A DNA stretch of 64,000 bases from JBCBDX01 sp039815825 (GTDB lineage Bacteria; Pseudomonadota; Alphaproteobacteria; Rhizobiales; Rhizobiaceae), in the NCBI GenBank assembly GCA_039815825.1, contig JBCBYO010000002.1, positions 95,379 to 159,378 on the forward strand, given 5' to 3'. Of this stretch, positions 9,168 through 17,073 are shown one piece after another; the stretch's first letter is position 1; each line of letters begins with the position of its first letter. A program made the translations under genes and the position numbers. The notes beneath the pieces were generated by a model. That model searched no databases and was not told where the DNA came from. It saw nothing but the letters and a program-made list of their open reading frames with translations.

Positions 9168-10018
9168 GCGGCATGCCCCGCCCCGACAATCCAACCCTCT
9201 TCGGTCAGCACAGCCGGTTCGTCCGGCCCCTCTAGCATCGCCTTGAAATCCCCCGCCTGATCCAATTCGGCAAATCGTTCGGCAATGGTGCGCACCTGTG
9301 CCGCGTCAAGTACCTCATCGGCTTGCGCTGTCACGTCAAACAAAGACGGATAGATCTCCGCAACTGTGACGGTCCGCGAGAAATCAGCGGCAAAACGCGT
9401 CTCGAACGGCCAGATCGCGATGTCATCCGCAAACCGGCCGCGCAACTTTTGAAGATGCGCAATTCCGAGCAGCGATTGGCTACCGACTGACCCGGTTGTG
9501 AACAGCTTCCAGATGGGTTGGGCTTTGGTTGCTAAACGCTCCACACGGCGCCGCTCAGCAAACTGATCAAAAGCAAAAGTGCTCTTCGTTGGTGTAAGCC
9601 CGTCATAGCTCTGACTCGGGGGGCATCCCCAAAACGGCCCATTTCCGTCGAAGAATGTTTGGTTGATTTTCGCGGCGACTTGAAACCTGTTTGACCTATT
9701 GCCGGCGTCATCGGATATTGTTGAAGCGATATGCGCCCAAATGGACTGCCATCCAGGCTTGCCGGTTACAACTTTCGCTGCCCCCGCGGGCCAACCGAAC
9801 GCAAAATCAAAGCCTGCAAACAAACGCTTTCCGTCAGCAATCGCAGCTTGGCATTCAGCAGCAACCATCTCCATCGCCTCGCTACGGGTGGGCGGATTTT
9901 CCAGCCACACTAAACAATCGCCGTCATGCAAAGCGATCCATATGGAATCCTTGCCTGACTTCGGTTTGTTTGCCGCAGACCAATCCACTATCAAATAGCT
10001 GTCGAAAAGCGCGCCCAA
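9164..10018 (-). CDS. Unrecognised conserved-looking protein embedded in the cob operon, RNase-H-like (DUF429-like) start
   Basis: A 284-residue soluble protein. The N-terminus reads YLIVDWSAAN, resembling the first strand and acidic residue of RNase-H-fold proteins such as DUF429. A second acidic pair appears in LFAGFDFAFGWP (about 68-79), and IWPFETRF and VAEIYPSLF are later conserved-looking segments that DUF429-type proteins also show. No signal peptide or membrane segment is seen. It begins with TTG three bases after the cbiX stop, behind a purine-rich AAAGGGTAGG, and overlaps cobH by 4 bp, so it is made together with pathway enzymes. The position suggests a role in cobalamin formation or its control, but I cannot name a reaction. 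The RNase-H-like reading is by eye only. Confidence 0.7.
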   Translation of the reverse strand: MGALFDSYLIVDWSAANKPKSGKDSIWIALHDGDCLVWLENPPTRSEAMEMVAAECQAAIADGKRLFAGFDFAFGWPAGAAKVVTGKPGWQSIWAHIASTISDDAGNRSNRFQVAAKINQTFFDGNGPFWGCPPSQSYDGLTPTKSTFAFDQFAERRRVERLATKAQPIWKLFTTGSVGSQSLLGIAHLQKLRGRFADDIAIWPFETRFAADFSRTVTVAEIYPSLFDVTAQADEVLDAAQVRTIAERFAELDQAGDFKAMLEGPDEPAVLTEEGWIVGAGHAA

Positions 10019-10021
10019 AGC

Positions 10022-11131
10022 CTACCCTTTTTGGAGCGTCTTTGGCCCCAGCGGATGGTCGGCCTGTGGGTAGGGATGATGATGGTGGTGGTGATGCCCG
10101 TGATCATGGGGATGATCGTGCGTATGCTGATGTGAATGAACCGGCGTCCAGACCAAGCCATGCTTCTTGCAGAACTCTTCATCCCGGCATGATGCATCAC
10201 AGTCACCATTGCACGGGCAGTTTTCGGGCGCACCGCCAACACCTTCGACATGGTGATGGTGACTTTCCTGCGCTAGGCCAACCTCAGCTTCAAAGCCGAG
10301 TACTTGTTCGCGATATTTGCACATCTGGCAGTTCATATTGTTTGAACCCTCCAGAATTTCGCGCACCCGCTCGACCATCGTGTCGATAACAAGTTCATGA
10401 TCGTTCAGATAGCCTGCCTTCACAAACTCTATGTCCGTGTTTCCTGCGGCCACTTCATCGGTTTGCGAGAAAATGCGTTTGACCAACACGCCCGTGAATA
10501 GAAAATACGGGAAAACGACGATACGTTTGTAACCAAGGTTTGCCACATGCTCGAGCGCCGGTTTGACTAAAGGAAACGTGACGCCCGAATAAGCGGTTTC
10601 ACCCCAACCAAAGCCCATGCCTTCCCACAACATGCGCATGACCTTTGAAACATTGGAATTTGCATCGGGATCAGAAGCCCCACGCCCTACAACAACCAGC
10701 ATCGTGTCATGAAGGCTATCACCTTCTTTCCACCCTTGGGCCTTCAAACCTTCCTCAATCCGAGCCGCAGCGGCGCGGATCATGCGTAAATCGATGCCAA
10801 GTTCACGGCCATAATCGACTGTAATATCAGGGTTCATCGCCTGATAGGCATTAAGGACAGAAGGGATATCATTCTTGGCATGGCCGGCAGCAAACAGCAT
10901 ACCGGGGACCGCCAAAATATGGTTCGCACCTTGTGCTTTGAGCGCGTCCAAACCTTGATGGATCACGGGGTTGGCGAATTCCAGATAGCCATAATCCACG
11001 GGCACCGACGGAAAGCGTTCGCGTAGCCTCTCAGCCAAACGCGCGAACTGATCGACAGCGTTTTTGTTACGGCTGCCATGGCCGCAAATCATAACGCCGT
11101 AGCGTTTACCTTCAGGTGCATTATCGAACAT
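10022..11131 (-). CDS. cbiX: Sirohydrochlorin cobaltochelatase CbiX, long form with Cys-cluster and His-rich tail
   Basis: Inserts cobalt into a tetrapyrrole precursor. The 369-residue protein begins YGVMICGHGSRNKNAVDQFA, which holds the chelatase histidine (GHGSR), and contains AVPGMLFAAGHAKNDIP with a second metal-site histidine. A repeat-like second half (VVVGRGASDPDAN, VVFPYFLFTGVL) follows. After about residue 265 comes MNCQMCKYRE, the MxCxxC motif of long CbiX proteins that carry an iron-sulfur cluster. A second Cys cluster (CPCNGDCDASCRDEEFC) and a tail of about 20 histidines follow. The frame is open to 11338, but the ATG at 11131 shares a base with the preceding gene's stop (TAATG) and starts at the conserved domain. 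Confidence 0.92.
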   Translation of the reverse strand: MFDNAPEGKRYGVMICGHGSRNKNAVDQFARLAERLRERFPSVPVDYGYLEFANPVIHQGLDALKAQGANHILAVPGMLFAAGHAKNDIPSVLNAYQAMNPDITVDYGRELGIDLRMIRAAAARIEEGLKAQGWKEGDSLHDTMLVVVGRGASDPDANSNVSKVMRMLWEGMGFGWGETAYSGVTFPLVKPALEHVANLGYKRIVVFPYFLFTGVLVKRIFSQTDEVAAGNTDIEFVKAGYLNDHELVIDTMVERVREILEGSNNMNCQMCKYREQVLGFEAEVGLAQESHHHHVEGVGGAPENCPCNGDCDASCRDEEFCKKHGLVWTPVHSHQHTHDHPHDHGHHHHHHHPYPQADHPLGPKTLQKG

Positions 11132-11316
11132 TAATTGGTCCGCCGCTTGGCAAAACGCACAGCAACACCGCCAATAAAAATAGCCACAGCTACCAATGCT
11201 GCCGCAACAGCAACCCAATGCGAATGACCATCCTGGGCAGTAAGATGCCCGCCATGGGCAAAAGAGGCCGATACACTGGTGGCTGAGAAAAAGGTGGCTG
11301 TAGAAAGGCGTTTCAT
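11131..11316 (-). CDS. Small His-containing membrane protein, DUF6732-like, first gene of the cob run
   Basis: A 61-residue protein: a cleavable or anchoring N-terminal hydrophobic segment (1-20), a short presumably periplasmic His-containing loop (AHGGHLTAQDGHSHW), one transmembrane helix (about 36-54) and a basic cytoplasmic end (RFAKRRTN). This layout matches the DUF6732 small proteins I recall beside cobalamin genes in Rhodobacterales. The stop and the cbiX start share one base, so translation is tightly coupled. The start ATG has GGAG seven bases upstream. The exposed histidines suggest metal (cobalt) binding or delivery at the membrane, which is inference. Confidence 0.75.
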   Translation of the reverse strand: MKRLSTATFFSATSVSASFAHGGHLTAQDGHSHWVAVAAALVAVAIFIGGVAVRFAKRRTN

Positions 11317-11524
11317 AAAAATCTCCGGTTTTGTTCAATAGCCGAAGGGCCGATGCGAAATCGGTTTACCCAGACAGTCAACCGTACGCCCCTCATTAAA
11401 GGTCAGCTCACGGCCGATCCGTTCTGGCCCGACGCTTTCAGTTGGGCCCTGCCGGTGACCTGTGTCTATGGATGCTTTGAGGAGTCGTCAATCGCGCAAA
11501 CGCCACGCGCTGTCGCCAAGAGGA

Positions 11525-11944
11525 TCAGGCGCTGCCGCCCTTCAAATCAAAGCCGAGCATATCGGCCGTTTTACCAAGCAATTGCAGCTCGCGCGTATCC
11601 AGAACATCATCGCTTTCTGCGATTTGGATCATACGATCAAGAAGATCACGCCGGCGCTCTTCCGGGAGCTCGCTAAAAATCTGAACCGTTTGCTCAGCGG
11701 TCATTTCATACCCGAAATCTTCCAGATATTTGTAGACTTCCGACATCACCTCCGGATTGAGGCCAAAGGCCGTCCGGCAGATGCTCTTAAACATCATAAG
11801 CTCTTCGTTGCGCACTTCACCGTCAGCCAGGATCATCCGGAAAAGCAGTAACAATTCTGCCGTCAGCGCGGGGTCGTTGGCGACCAGCCGCACTGTTTTG
11901 TCACGCTCCAGCATTGTTTTAATGGTATCCAATAGCCCCACCAT
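11525..11944 (-). CDS. TerB-family (tellurite-resistance-like, helical) protein
   Basis: A 139-residue, all-helical acidic protein. LLLFRMILADGEVRNEELMMFKSICRTAFG and a repeat-like second half with SDDVLDTRELQLLGKTADMLG match the TerB/DjlA-N fold, in which acidic residues line a possible metal site. These segments lie at about residues 32-62 and 110-132. Function of stand-alone members is unclear; tellurite resistance should not be assumed because no other ter genes are present. It is about 210 bp upstream of the DUF6732-like gene on the same strand and divergent from the TauE/SafE gene. Confidence 0.75.
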   Translation of the reverse strand: MVGLLDTIKTMLERDKTVRLVANDPALTAELLLLFRMILADGEVRNEELMMFKSICRTAFGLNPEVMSEVYKYLEDFGYEMTAEQTVQIFSELPEERRRDLLDRMIQIAESDDVLDTRELQLLGKTADMLGFDLKGGSA

Positions 11945-12017
11945 GTGTGTCGCCTCCCGATAAGATAGTAGCCCATGGCAATTGCGCCCATTAAACCTTC
12001 GTGGTCAAACGAAAGTC

Positions 12018-12770
12018 ATGCTTGAAGACGCTACAACACTGCTCATCCTTCTCGCAATGGCAGCCTTTTTGGCAGGTTTCATCGATGCCATAGCAGGTGG
12101 AGGCGGTCTTATAACCGTACCGGCCCTCGTGTTGGCAGGACTGCCACCGGTAGAAGCGCTGGGTACCAACAAATTGCAGGGCCTTTTTGGAACGGGCGCA
12201 GCAGCCATCAACTATAGCCGCAAGGGTTATGTGGATTTGAAGCAGCAGTGGCCGAGCGCCCTCATTGCGGGCGGCGCATCTGTTATAGGCGCTGGGATTG
12301 CCACCATTGTGCCAGCAGATTGGTTTCGCGCGGTCTTACCGTTTTTGCTGGTGGCGATCGCGCTTTTCTTTTGGCTCAAGCCCGGCCTTGACGATACCGA
12401 TAAGGCAGCCCGTATAGCGCCTGCGCTGTTTATTGGGACGCTCGTCCCGCTGCTTGGGTTCTATGATGGATTGTTTGGACCCGGAACCGGCTCGTTCTTC
12501 ATGCTCGGTTTTGTAACGCTGGCAGGATATGGCGTCCTAAAGGCCACCGCGCACACAAAGCTTTTAAACTTCGCATCCAACGTCGGCGGATTAATTTTTT
12601 TCGCTTTCGCCGGAGCTGTGGCGTGGAAGATCGGACTGGCCATGGCGGTCGCGCAGATCGCCGGGGCGCGTGTTGGCTCGAGCTTGGCCATGAGACGGGG
12701 GGCCGGGCTCATCAAACCGCTATTGGTGATCACCTGCGCAGCATTGGCCGTGCGTCTTTGGATGAACTAA
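12018..12770 (+). CDS. TauE/SafE (TSUP) family membrane transporter
   Basis: A 250-residue inner-membrane protein with about seven to eight hydrophobic helices. The first repeat carries AGFIDAIAGGGGLITVPALV followed by LGTNKLQGLFGTGAA, and the second DGLFGPGTGSFFMLGFV with TAHTKLLNFASNVG; these paired motifs define the TSUP family of sulfite, sulfonate or organic-anion exporters. The frame is open from 11982 (TTG), but the ATG at 12018 is preceded by a purine-rich ACGAAAG and starts right before the first helix. It ends 4 bp before the convergent cobO stop. Substrate is not predictable from this sequence. Confidence 0.88.
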   Translation: MLEDATTLLILLAMAAFLAGFIDAIAGGGGLITVPALVLAGLPPVEALGTNKLQGLFGTGAAAINYSRKGYVDLKQQWPSALIAGGASVIGAGIATIVPADWFRAVLPFLLVAIALFFWLKPGLDDTDKAARIAPALFIGTLVPLLGFYDGLFGPGTGSFFMLGFVTLAGYGVLKATAHTKLLNFASNVGGLIFFAFAGAVAWKIGLAMAVAQIAGARVGSSLAMRRGAGLIKPLLVITCAALAVRLWMN

Positions 12771-12774
12771 CCGC

Positions 12775-13392
12775 TTACCACTCTACGCCGATTTGTGCCT
12801 TTACCCCGGAGCGGAACGGATGTTTGACCAACTCCATTTCAGTGACCAAATCGGCAATCTCGATCAGCTCTTCCTTGGCGTTGCGACCTGTTAAAACGAC
12901 ATGGGTCATTTCGGGTTTTTCATCGCGCAAAAATGCAACGACGTCGGCAATCGCGATGTAGTCATAGCGAATGGCGATGTTGATCTCATCAAGCAAAACC
13001 ATGTGGTTGGTCTCGTCGCGGATCAATTCCTTGGCCGTCGCCCACGCCGCTTGTGCCATCTCGATGTCGCGTTCCTTGTCTTGGGTTTCCCACGTGAAAC
13101 CCTCGCCCATGGTGTGGAACGCACATTGATCGGCGAACTTATCGAGAATCAGATCGCGCTCACCGGTCGACATACCGCCCTTGATAAACTGCACCACCGC
13201 GCATTTGCGACCGTGCGCAATATGCCGAAAAATCATGCCGAAAGCCGCTGTCGACTTGCCCTTGCCTTTACCGGTGTGGACGATGATCAGGCCCTTCTCA
13301 TCGGTCTTGGTGGCCATGATCTTGTCGCGCGCCGCTTTCTTCTTGGCCATTTTAGCATTGTGCTTGGCGACATCTTCGGGCGTGTCTGTCAT
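12775..13392 (-). CDS. cobO: Cob(I)yrinic acid a,c-diamide adenosyltransferase CobO
   Basis: Transfers the 5'-deoxyadenosyl group from ATP to cobalt(I) of corrinoids. The 205-residue protein has a charged N-terminal extension and then GLIIVHTGKGKGKSTAAFG, the P-loop of CobA/CobO enzymes. AVVQFIKGGMSTGERD, MVLLDEINIAIRYDYI and THVVLTGRNAKEELIEIADLVTEM segments follow in the usual order. The start overlaps the cobN stop by 4 bp. It closes the second minus-strand cob operon and ends 4 bp from the convergent TauE/SafE gene. Confidence 0.95.
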   Translation of the reverse strand: MTDTPEDVAKHNAKMAKKKAARDKIMATKTDEKGLIIVHTGKGKGKSTAAFGMIFRHIAHGRKCAVVQFIKGGMSTGERDLILDKFADQCAFHTMGEGFTWETQDKERDIEMAQAAWATAKELIRDETNHMVLLDEINIAIRYDYIAIADVVAFLRDEKPEMTHVVLTGRNAKEELIEIADLVTEMELVKHPFRSGVKAQIGVEW

Positions 13393-16300
13393 TCAATCAT
13401 CCTCTCCAAATCAAACTGCGCTGAGTTGCTTTTCGGCGTCCACAATTCCCGCTCTATGGCTTCTTTCAAGCGCATTGCAATTTCGTGCAAGGCATCCGGG
13501 TTCTTCTCTTCTATGAATGCGCGAACATCAGCATCCATTAGATAGGCCTGATAAACCGCGTCAAAGTGATGGTCCCGCACCGCACCCGTCGTCGCAGCAA
13601 ATGCAAACATATAGTCGACGGTCGCCGCCATCTCGAACGCGCCCTTGTAGCCATGGCGCATCACACCTTCGATCCATTTCGGGTTGACAACGCGGGCACG
13701 TACAATGCGGCCAATCTCATCTTCCAGCGTGCGAATGACAGGCCGTTCAGGCCGGGAATGATCATTGTGATAGTTTGCAGGTTTTTCGCCGCGCGCCTTC
13801 TCAACTGCCGCGGTCATACCACCTTCGAACTGATAATAATCGTCAGAATCCAAGAGATCATGTTCACGATTGTCCTGGTTCTGAACAACCGCCTCGACAG
13901 TCTTGAGACGTCCTTCAAAAGCATCGCGCGCGTCGGTTCCAGCGTCTTTTGCTCCGTATGCATATGACCCCCAAACCATAAAGGCCTCGGCGAGATCTTC
14001 CTTGTCGGACCAGCCGCCCCCGTCGATCAACGCCTGTAGACCAGCACCGTAAGCGCCCGGCTTGGAACCGAACACACGAAAACCGGCCTGCGATTGGGCA
14101 GCCTCTTCTGCATGGCCTGCGCCAACGAGCGTTTCCACCTCCTCCGCCATACGCGCCGCAATCGGATTGTCGCTCGCATCCTCATCCAAGGCACCGACCG
14201 CCCGAACAGCCTTGTCAAACAATGCGATTTGATCGGGGAACGCATCACGGAAAAAGCCGGATATACGCAAGGTTACATCGACACGCGGCCGTCCCAGTTT
14301 GGCGGTCGGCATGATCTCAAAACCAGTGACACGCCGCGAAATGCCATCCCATACCGGCTTGGCACCGATCAGTGCCAGCGCTTGAGCGATATCATCTCCC
14401 CCGGTGCGCATATTGGATGTACCCCATGCGGTCAGCGCCATGGAGGTCGGCCAATCGCCATGGTCCTGCACATAACGGGTCACCAGCATTTGCGCGGATC
14501 GAAAACCAAGGTCCCAAGCCGTTTCGGTGGGCACAGCGCGACTGTCCACCGAATAGAAATTTCGACCGGTCGGTAGCACATCCGGACGCCCGCGTGTCGG
14601 TGCGCCCGATGATCCAGGCTCAACGAAACGACCCCCAAGCGCAGTCAGCACACCGCTTATCTCGCCCGTCCCGCAGCTTAACACATCCGGCCGCAGCCGT
14701 TCGTTGATATTCTTCAAAGCTCTAGCCACCTGCGGCCATTCATCTGCACATTGCTCTTCGCCAGAAACCAAGGCGGCGGCGAGCAGCTCAATGCGTTCAA
14801 CCGTGTCGCCATGGGTGCGCCAAGGATCATCTGAAATATTTTGCAGCGCCAGAGGCTTTGGGCCGCTCCAAGCCGCTGCCATTTCGGCATCCAGCGGATC
14901 ATACTGCGTGGATTCCATACCCAACACATCTTGTGCAATTGCCCGCTGCAAGCTTAACCCGTCGCGACTGGGCACACGCGCTAAAGCGACCAATAAATCG
15001 GTCAGCAGACGCCCCTCTGGCGCGACACCAAAGACATGCAAACCATCGCGGATTTGCATTTCCTTCAGGTCGCACAAATAGGCATCCAACTTTTCAAGCG
15101 CCGTATCGCTATCATCGCTTTTCTCAATACCGGCATCATGGTCCAACCCGAGATCGCGCACCAAATCCAGAATGTGGGTTCGCAGCAGTTTCAGCCGTCG
15201 TGGATCATGCCCCGCCGCCTCATAATATTCGTCGACCAATGCCTCCAGAGACTTCAGCGGCCCATAGCTTTCGGCGCGCGTTAGCGGCGGTGTCAGATGG
15301 TCAACAATGACCGCAGAAGTCCGGCGTTTGGCCTGTGTTCCCTCACCCGGGTCATTGACGATAAACGGATAGATGTTGGGAATCGGGCCAAGCAGCGCTT
15401 CCGGATAACAGCTTTCGGATAGCGCCAGCGCTTTGCCTGGCAACCATTCCAGATTGCCATGTTTGCCCATGTGCAACACGGCATCGCAGTGACGGCGCAA
15501 ATAAGCATAAAAGGCAAGGTACCCATGCGGAGGGACAAGGTCCGGCGAATGATACGTTTCCTTGGGATCGATGTTATAGCCGCGTGCTGGTTGAATGCCG
15601 ACAGCGGTGTTGCCGAACCGCGCGAGCGGCAAGGCGAACTGACCATCCAAGAAAAACGGATCATCTTCGGGCCCGCCCCAACGCCTCAACACTTCGTCCC
15701 GCACTTCACGCGGGAGGCTGTCGAAAAATTGGCGGTACTCACTAATGGATATCGTCTCCCGAACCTCGCGCCCGGAGAGTGCAGCGTTTGTCGGTCCAGC
15801 CTTCATGTGGGCGATCAACGCATCACCGTCGAGCGGTGCATCGCCAACATCATATCCCGCTATTTGCAGCGCCTTGAGCACTTCCACTGCACCGGCAGGC
15901 GTATCCAAACCAACGCCGTTGGCCAGCCGCCCATCGCGGTTGGGATAATTGGCGAGTACGAGCGCAACCTTTTTGTCTGGAGCTGCTAATCCGCGCAGCT
16001 TTGTCCATGCCACTGCGCGGCCCGCGACAGCTTCTACGCGATCATGTAGTGGCTTGTGCGTCGCGATGGTGCATTCCGTCGCCGCATCAAAATGGTCCCC
16101 GGATTTAAAGGAAATCGCCCCGGCCAAAACCCGGCCATCGATCTCCGGCAGGGCCACGCTCATCGCAAGATCACGAGCTCCCAGCCCTTGCGCACTCTCG
16201 CGCCAAGCATCCTCAGGTATAGACGCCAAAACCGCTTGCAGAACAACCGCGCCACTCTCTTCAAGGACAGTCGGCGAATGGCGCTTCCCTAGCGAGGAGA

Positions 16301-17069
16301 CAGCAAAGCCCGTCAAATTGATCACCACCGAAGGTGAATTGTCTCCAAAGAGCTTTGTGACCGTGGCTTGACTGATGGGGTCCTTCAAGCTCGTCACATA
16401 GATCGGCACCGGTCGGATACCGCGCCGCGCAAGCGCATCTGCCAATATGTCGACGGGGGCCATTTGTCCGGACTGAACGAGCGCACGGTAAAACACGATG
16501 GCAACAACGGGCGCCTGATCAGGCAAGTCGTCGGCGCGCTCTACCACACCAGCCCGCAACAACGGTCTGGCCGTCGCAGAAATTGCACTACCTGATTTCA
16601 GCTCGCGGCAACCTTCAAGAAAACCCCGAGCGTTCTCGGCACCGCCCTCACGGAGCAAGGCCCAAAGTATCGTCCAGCTTTGCGCGTCAATTGTTGAATA
16701 TTGCAGAAGTGCATCGTCGGGCTTGTCATCACCCGGCAGAAGCGCCAGCAAACAGCCATGTTGATCAGCGCATGCACGTAAAGCTTCCGCCAAATATTGC
16801 CAGTAGGAAAGCCCGCCAAGCAAACGCGCCACAATGATTTTGGCATGGCGGCCGGTGCGCTGCACCCACGTGTCGACCGACATCGGATGCTTGAGCCGCA
16901 TAATGTTGACCAGCCGCAGCGATGCGTCCGGGTCGCGGCTGCGGGCTAGCAGGGCAAGCTCCGTATCAGCTGCACTTAAAAAGCAGATGTCGCCGGGTGA
17001 TTGACCCAAGTCGATGGCTTCGCCATCACCATCATCAATCGTACCTTGCTGTGCGAGTAGCAGGTGCAA
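13389..17069 (-). CDS. cobN: Cobaltochelatase large subunit CobN
   Basis: The 1226-residue subunit of the ATP-dependent CobNST cobaltochelatase, which inserts cobalt into hydrogenobyrinic acid a,c-diamide in the late-insertion route. It contains the magnesium-chelatase-H-like segments NLTGFAVSS, YPNRDGRLANGVGLDTPAG, HMGKHGNLEWLPGKALALSE, YPFIVNDPGEGTQAKRR and GTSNMRTGGDDIAQAL. Length fits the family (about 1250). The start is TTG at 17069 (MHLLLAQQGTI is the usual CobN N-terminus), four bases after the cobW stop. CobS and CobT are not in the window. Confidence 0.95.
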   Translation of the reverse strand: MHLLLAQQGTIDDGDGEAIDLGQSPGDICFLSAADTELALLARSRDPDASLRLVNIMRLKHPMSVDTWVQRTGRHAKIIVARLLGGLSYWQYLAEALRACADQHGCLLALLPGDDKPDDALLQYSTIDAQSWTILWALLREGGAENARGFLEGCRELKSGSAISATARPLLRAGVVERADDLPDQAPVVAIVFYRALVQSGQMAPVDILADALARRGIRPVPIYVTSLKDPISQATVTKLFGDNSPSVVINLTGFAVSSLGKRHSPTVLEESGAVVLQAVLASIPEDAWRESAQGLGARDLAMSVALPEIDGRVLAGAISFKSGDHFDAATECTIATHKPLHDRVEAVAGRAVAWTKLRGLAAPDKKVALVLANYPNRDGRLANGVGLDTPAGAVEVLKALQIAGYDVGDAPLDGDALIAHMKAGPTNAALSGREVRETISISEYRQFFDSLPREVRDEVLRRWGGPEDDPFFLDGQFALPLARFGNTAVGIQPARGYNIDPKETYHSPDLVPPHGYLAFYAYLRRHCDAVLHMGKHGNLEWLPGKALALSESCYPEALLGPIPNIYPFIVNDPGEGTQAKRRTSAVIVDHLTPPLTRAESYGPLKSLEALVDEYYEAAGHDPRRLKLLRTHILDLVRDLGLDHDAGIEKSDDSDTALEKLDAYLCDLKEMQIRDGLHVFGVAPEGRLLTDLLVALARVPSRDGLSLQRAIAQDVLGMESTQYDPLDAEMAAAWSGPKPLALQNISDDPWRTHGDTVERIELLAAALVSGEEQCADEWPQVARALKNINERLRPDVLSCGTGEISGVLTALGGRFVEPGSSGAPTRGRPDVLPTGRNFYSVDSRAVPTETAWDLGFRSAQMLVTRYVQDHGDWPTSMALTAWGTSNMRTGGDDIAQALALIGAKPVWDGISRRVTGFEIMPTAKLGRPRVDVTLRISGFFRDAFPDQIALFDKAVRAVGALDEDASDNPIAARMAEEVETLVGAGHAEEAAQSQAGFRVFGSKPGAYGAGLQALIDGGGWSDKEDLAEAFMVWGSYAYGAKDAGTDARDAFEGRLKTVEAVVQNQDNREHDLLDSDDYYQFEGGMTAAVEKARGEKPANYHNDHSRPERPVIRTLEDEIGRIVRARVVNPKWIEGVMRHGYKGAFEMAATVDYMFAFAATTGAVRDHHFDAVYQAYLMDADVRAFIEEKNPDALHEIAMRLKEAIERELWTPKSNSAQFDLERMIE

Positions 17070-17073
17070 CGCG

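Noticed and set aside
11339..11493. Open minus-strand frame reading GHRQGPTESVGPERIGRELT and onward, ending TAT TGA upstream of the DUF6732-like gene
   Set aside because: The translation looks protein-like, but there is no ATG, GTG or TTG start within it and a stop lies just upstream. It could be a decayed gene tail; I could not support a gene or pseudogene call.
11317..11524. Cobalamin riboswitch upstream of the cbiX operon
   Set aside because: Stems such as CCGAT/ATCGG exist, but no B12-box consensus is visible, so the case is too weak.
13566..13967. Plus-strand frames inside cobN
   Set aside because: CobN covers this region continuously with clear motifs; the opposite-strand frames lack motifs and ribosome sites.
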